A DNA stretch of 64,000 nucleotides from Modestobacter sp. VKM Ac-2982 (GTDB taxonomy: Bacteria; Actinomycetota; Actinomycetes; Mycobacteriales; Geodermatophilaceae), in contig NZ_JAPVBL010000005.1 of the NCBI RefSeq assembly GCF_026967935.1, positions 62,001 to 126,000 on the forward strand. Direction: 5' to 3'. Each line of letters starts with the position of its first letter. The first letter of the stretch is position 1. Shown piece by piece: positions 61,001 to 64,000 of the stretch. The position numbers were made by a program, and so were the translations under genes. The notes beneath the pieces are model-generated. The model did not search any database and had not been told where the DNA came from. It saw nothing but the letters and a program-made list of their open reading frames with translations.

Positions 61001-61330
61001 TCAGGGCTCGACGACCTCGCCGGCGAACTCGGCCTCCAGCGCCTTGCGCTGGTTGGCGCCGAGGCCACGGACGCGGCGGGTCGGGGAGATCTCGAGCCGC
61101 TCCATGATCTTGGCCGCGCGCGCCTTGCCGACACCGGGGAGGGACTCCAGCACCGCGGAGACCCGCATCTTGCCGATGACCTCGTCGGTCTCGCCCTGCT
61201 TGAGGACGTCGCCGACCGTCGCGCCCTTGGTCTTCAGCCGCTCACGCAGCTCGGCGCGGGACTTGCGGGCCGCGGCGGCCTTCTCCAGGGCTGCGGCGCG
61301 CTGTTCGGGGGACAACTCGGGAAGGGGCAC
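61001..61330 (-). CDS. mihF: Integration host factor MihF, actinobacterial type
   Basis: A 109-residue nucleoid protein with the helix-hairpin-helix core: [43 protein letters not shown], plus an N-terminal helix rich in Ala/Lys/Arg. Binds DNA and stimulates integration and transcription. GTG 61330. Characteristic of actinobacteria next to gmk. Confidence 0.93.
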   Translation of the reverse strand: MPLPELSPEQRAAALEKAAAARKSRAELRERLKTKGATVGDVLKQGETDEVIGKMRVSAVLESLPGVGKARAAKIMERLEISPTRRVRGLGANQRKALEAEFAGEVVEP

Positions 61331-61428
61331 GGAGCAACCCAATCGTGATCGTGCCGGCGCTGCGACCGGCGGTGTCGTTCGGTGTGGAGTGTGCCTGGAC
61401 GGCGGCCCTCGGTATGAGCCTGGCCGCC

Positions 61429-61457
61429 AACCTAGTCACCTCGAACCCGCTGGTCAT
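61429..61457 (-). promoter_or_regulatory. Candidate mihF promoter
   Basis: Minus strand: ATGACC (61452-61457) and TAGGTT (61429-61434) are 17 bp apart. TSS would be ~100 nt upstream of mihF. No other gene is seen in 61331-61537. Confidence 0.35.
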
Positions 61458-61537
61458 CCTGGACCCCGTGTCATCTGCGCCGGGCCGGTGTGCTGCGCGG
61501 ACACGCGATCGGACCGGACGGTGCAGTAACCGGGCCG

Positions 61538-61858
61538 TCACCGCTGGTCAGCAGGTCGTCGGCCGGCCCGCCGCCGGCCCAGCAACCACCCGGCCAGGCC
61601 GGACAGCACCAGCAGCCCGGCCACGACCAGCACGGCACCGACGACGTGGCCGGCGGTCCAGAGCACCGCCCAGCGGTCGTCGTCGAAGGAGAGGGTCAGC
61701 CGGCTCTGGTACGCCGTCTCCGCCGGCAGGGGCGTGTAGGCGGCCCAGCCGCCGTCGGCCGGCGACCCCGAGCGGTTGGTCCGCCAGAACAGGGCGGCGC
61801 CCAGCGCGCACAGCACCGTCCCGAGGGCCAGCACCAGCCGGGGCGCCGCGCGGCTCAC
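61538..61858 (-). CDS. Small membrane protein downstream of pyrF
   Basis: A 106-residue protein with two membrane segments (LVLALGTVLCALGAALFW; VVGAVLVVAGLLVLSGLAGWLLG) and a ~35-residue extracytoplasmic loop between them, ending in a basic tail. GTG 61858 overlaps the pyrF stop by 4 nt. Co-translation with pyrF is likely. Function unknown. Confidence 0.7.
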   Translation of the reverse strand: MSRAAPRLVLALGTVLCALGAALFWRTNRSGSPADGGWAAYTPLPAETAYQSRLTLSFDDDRWAVLWTAGHVVGAVLVVAGLLVLSGLAGWLLGRRRAGRRPADQR

Positions 61859-62733
61859 GCGGTGAGCTCCGCCGTCCAGCGGTCGGCGGCGGCCCGCAGC
61901 GCGGCGGCGTCCGGCCCGGCCTGCAACACGTCCCGGGAGACGGTGGGGACGACGGCGCGCCCGGTGCCGAACAGCCGGCGCAGGTCCGCGACCGACCCGC
62001 CCTGCGCCCCCAGGCCCGGGGCGAGGACCGGCCCCCCGAGCCCGTCGAGGTCGACGTCCAGGTCGGGCAGGGTGGCACCCACGACGACGCCGAAGGAGCC
62101 CGTGGTCGGGCCCCACCGGCCCGCCACGTCGCGCACCGCGGCCACGTCCGGCATCGGGTCGCCCACCACCCACCCCGGGGTGTTCCAGCCGCGGACCGTG
62201 TCCACCACCACCTGGGCCGCGCTCCGGGAACCGACCAGGGCGTGCTGGAGCGTGCCGGCGTCCGGGTTGGAGGTGCGGGCCAGCACGAACAGCCCCCCGC
62301 CGGTCCACCGGGCGGTGTCGACGGCCGGCTGCAGCGACCCCGGGCCGAGGAACGGGCTCACGGTCAGGGCGTCCACGGCCAGCGGGTGCTCGGGGCGCAG
62401 GTAGTCGGCGTAGGCGTCCATCGTCGAGCCGATGTCACCGCGCTTGGCGTCCAGCAGCACCAGCGCCCCAGCCGCCCGGGCTCGGGCGACGGCCTCCTCC
62501 AGCACGGCCAGCCCGCGGGAGCCGTGCCGCTCGTAGAAGGCCAGCTGCGGCTTGAGCACCGCGACGTGCCCGGCGAGGGCGTCCACGACGGCGTCGGTGA
62601 ACCGGGCCAGCCCCTCGGGGCTGTCGGGCAGCCCCCAGCGCTCCAGCAGCGGCACGTGCGGGTCGATGCCCACGCAGAGCGGACCGCGGGCGGCGACGGC
62701 GTCGGCCAGCCGCTCCCCGAAGGTGCCGCTCAC
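61855..62733 (-). CDS. pyrF: Orotidine 5'-phosphate decarboxylase PyrF (type 2)
   Basis: A 292-residue decarboxylase making UMP. LCVGIDPHVPLLERWGL, VAVLKPQLAFYERHG, LLDAKRGDIGSTM (catalytic Lys-Asp) and APGLGAQGG, typical of the longer actinobacterial form. GTG 62733 overlaps the upstream stop by 4 nt. Coupled with the dihydroorotate-dehydrogenase-like gene. Confidence 0.93.
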   Translation of the reverse strand: MSGTFGERLADAVAARGPLCVGIDPHVPLLERWGLPDSPEGLARFTDAVVDALAGHVAVLKPQLAFYERHGSRGLAVLEEAVARARAAGALVLLDAKRGDIGSTMDAYADYLRPEHPLAVDALTVSPFLGPGSLQPAVDTARWTGGGLFVLARTSNPDAGTLQHALVGSRSAAQVVVDTVRGWNTPGWVVGDPMPDVAAVRDVAGRWGPTTGSFGVVVGATLPDLDVDLDGLGGPVLAPGLGAQGGSVADLRRLFGTGRAVVPTVSRDVLQAGPDAAALRAAADRWTAELTA

Positions 62734-64000
62734 GCCGCTGCCCCGGCGAGCTCGTCGACGCACGCCCGGGCGAGGAAGGGGTCGGCGAAGGCGCCGGTGG
62801 CGGTCTGCACGCCGGCCGCGCCGAGCTCCAGCAGCGCCGCACAGCTCGCGGGGTCGGTCACCCCGCCCATCGCCAGGACGTCGAAGTCGAACCCGCCGAC
62901 CGCCCGCAGGTCCAGCAGCCGGACGGTGAAGTCCAGGGCCAGGTCGCGCACCGCGGCGCCGGAGACCCCGGCCAGCGGCCGCCCCGGGAAGGTGGGCCGG
63001 CCGTCGGCGCGCTGCACCGCGCACTGCACCGTGTTGATCGCGGCCACCCCGTCCAAATGCGGTGCGATCCGCGGCAGCAGCCCGGCCAGGGCGGGTCCGT
63101 CCAGCCAGGAGAGCTTGGCGACCAGCCCGGTGCTGCTGGACAGCGCGCGCCGGGTGGTCTCGACGATCGCGGTGGTCAGCTCGGCGTCCAGGCAGATCGG
63201 CGGCCGCACCCCGCCCTGAGCGGCGTCCAGCGCGTTGGGGCAGGACAGGTTGAGCTCCACCACCGGGGCGCCGGCTGACTCGGCCAGCCGCGCCGTGCGG
63301 GCGAAGTCCTCGGCGATCGCCTGCAGCTGCGGCGGGCCCTCGCCGACGTCCTCCCCCAGCACGCTGACCAGCAGCAGCTGGTCGTCGGCCAGGCAGCGGA
63401 CGGCGGCGGCGACGTCCTCGGTCCAGACCGCCGGGTCCGGCGACGGCACCCCGAAGGAGTTCGCCGACGTCACCGCCGGGTCGCCGGGCGGCACCCAGTC
63501 CGACGGCTCGGCGGTGACCACCGGCGGCGGGCCGTCGACCGCGAACGGCTCGCGCACCGCGGGGACGAACGCCCAGTTGGGGAACTGGTTGGCCGGGTGC
63601 GCGCGGCTGCGGACGGTCTTGTAGGTGAGCAGGTTGAAGCCGTTGCCGGCCAGGTACTGCACCCAGGCGGCGGTGCCGGTCATCGGGCAGGCCGGGACGC
63701 CGATCGGGAAGCCGGTCCGCCGGCCGAGCACCGACCAGCTGCCGGCGGCCCGCGGGCGGACCGGCAATCGGGGCCCGGGCGGCCCGACGCGCGCGGCGGC
63801 CACGTCGTCGGTGAGGGCGTAGGCCGGGAAGCGCACCACCGAGCGGGCCAGCAGCCGGTGCTGTCCCGCGGTGGCCAGCAGCCGGACCAGGGCGGGCAGG
63901 TCGTCGGCGCCCAGCCCGTCCCGGTCCAGCGCGGTGGTCAGCTCGGTGAGCCAGGCCGGTTCGGGGGCGGGGGCGCCGTCCAGTCGGGCGACGGCTGCGG
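62730..64000 (-). CDS. Dihydroorotate dehydrogenase-like protein, possibly running off the window
   Basis: At least 369 residues from GTG 63839, and the frame stays open and coding-like to the window edge, so the true start may lie outside. DHODH motifs: GFPIGVPACPMTGTAAWVQYLAGNGF, VELNLSCPN, GVAAINTV and GVSGAAVRDLALD, MGGVTDP. The N-terminus differs from normal class 1 or 2 PyrD. It is directly upstream of pyrF with a 4-nt overlap, which supports a role in pyrimidine synthesis. The exact subfamily is not certain. Confidence 0.75.
   Translation of the reverse strand, partial: AAVARLDGAPAPEPAWLTELTTALDRDGLGADDLPALVRLLATAGQHRLLARSVVRFPAYALTDDVAAARVGPPGPRLPVRPRAAGSWSVLGRRTGFPIGVPACPMTGTAAWVQYLAGNGFNLLTYKTVRSRAHPANQFPNWAFVPAVREPFAVDGPPPVVTAEPSDWVPPGDPAVTSANSFGVPSPDPAVWTEDVAAAVRCLADDQLLLVSVLGEDVGEGPPQLQAIAEDFARTARLAESAGAPVVELNLSCPNALDAAQGGVRPPICLDAELTTAIVETTRRALSSSTGLVAKLSWLDGPALAGLLPRIAPHLDGVAAINTVQCAVQRADGRPTFPGRPLAGVSGAAVRDLALDFTVRLLDLRAVGGFDFDVLAMGGVTDPASCAALLELGAAGVQTATGAFADPFLARACVDELAGAAA

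Overview
The window is very GC-rich DNA with dense, overlapping genes, many GTG starts and many short operons. It looks like an actinobacterial chromosome. Supporting signs are actinobacterial integration host factor (mihF), a PriA with a degenerate ATPase site, thioredoxin-fold-independent ArsC proteins of the mycothiol type, a luciferase-like (F420/flavin) monooxygenase, a LexA box of the form TCGAAC-N4-GTTCGA, and several leaderless promoters (TANNNT placed 6-8 nt before the start codon). The content and gene order resemble Geodermatophilaceae (Blastococcus/Modestobacter/Geodermatophilus), but the family is my inference. I see no prophage, IS element, CRISPR array, rRNA or tRNA.

Layout. 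1-2.2 kb: end of a TauE/SafE permease, a GAF-ANTAR regulator, and an autoregulated ArsR-SRPBCC pair behind two matching operators. 2.3-9 kb, minus strand: a membrane protein, a trehalose-synthase-like GH13 enzyme with a luciferase-like monooxygenase, a Na+/H+ antiporter and an SLC13 symporter. 9-18 kb: a second EF-G-like GTPase, HrpB helicase, an operon maltose acetyltransferase-TetR-MFS under a double operator, and MalQ. 18-26 kb: accessory genes including a hydrolase/AraC pair, an SOS-box-controlled small protein, a second MFS, a MurE-like ligase paralogue next to an EVE-like gene, YnfA and DUF998.

26-35.7 kb is a metal and arsenic resistance region. It has a MerR regulator with a tiny cysteine-rich peptide coupled to its 3' end, an ArsR with a divergent flavoprotein, and then a five-gene operon (acr3, arsC with an N-terminal helical domain, a CoA-disulfide-reductase-like flavoprotein, arsC, and an arsC-like gene with altered active site). 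A divergent second ArsR and a TauE/SafE permease follow. An APC permease and a frameshifted gene lie inside the region.

35.8-44.6 kb: EamA and MFS-like membrane proteins, a SRPBCC protein, a frameshifted SDR gene, a VOC protein, then a purine/pyrimidine group (uracil/xanthine permease, PucR regulator, AllH-like protein) and an SSI-like lipoprotein.

44.7-64 kb is the conserved housekeeping block, mostly minus strand: rpe-ribD-ribE-ribBA-ribH-hisE-hisG (riboflavin and histidine), then (after an aldehyde dehydrogenase on the plus strand) def-fmt-rsmB (translation initiation and 16S methylation), priA, metK, coaBC, rpoZ, gmk, mihF, pyrF and a dihydroorotate-dehydrogenase-like gene that may run off the end. 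Genes in these operons commonly overlap by 4 nt (GTGA, ATGA, or in fmt CTGA), implying translational coupling. Strong inverted repeats mark most operon ends.

The most unusual items are the 16-residue Cys peptide behind MerR, the LexA-box gene at 20.27 kb, the 23-bp tandem duplication at the rpe/ribD junction that creates a decoy mini-ORF, the apparent CTG start of fmt, and the double operator built around a leaderless promoter at 13.65 kb.
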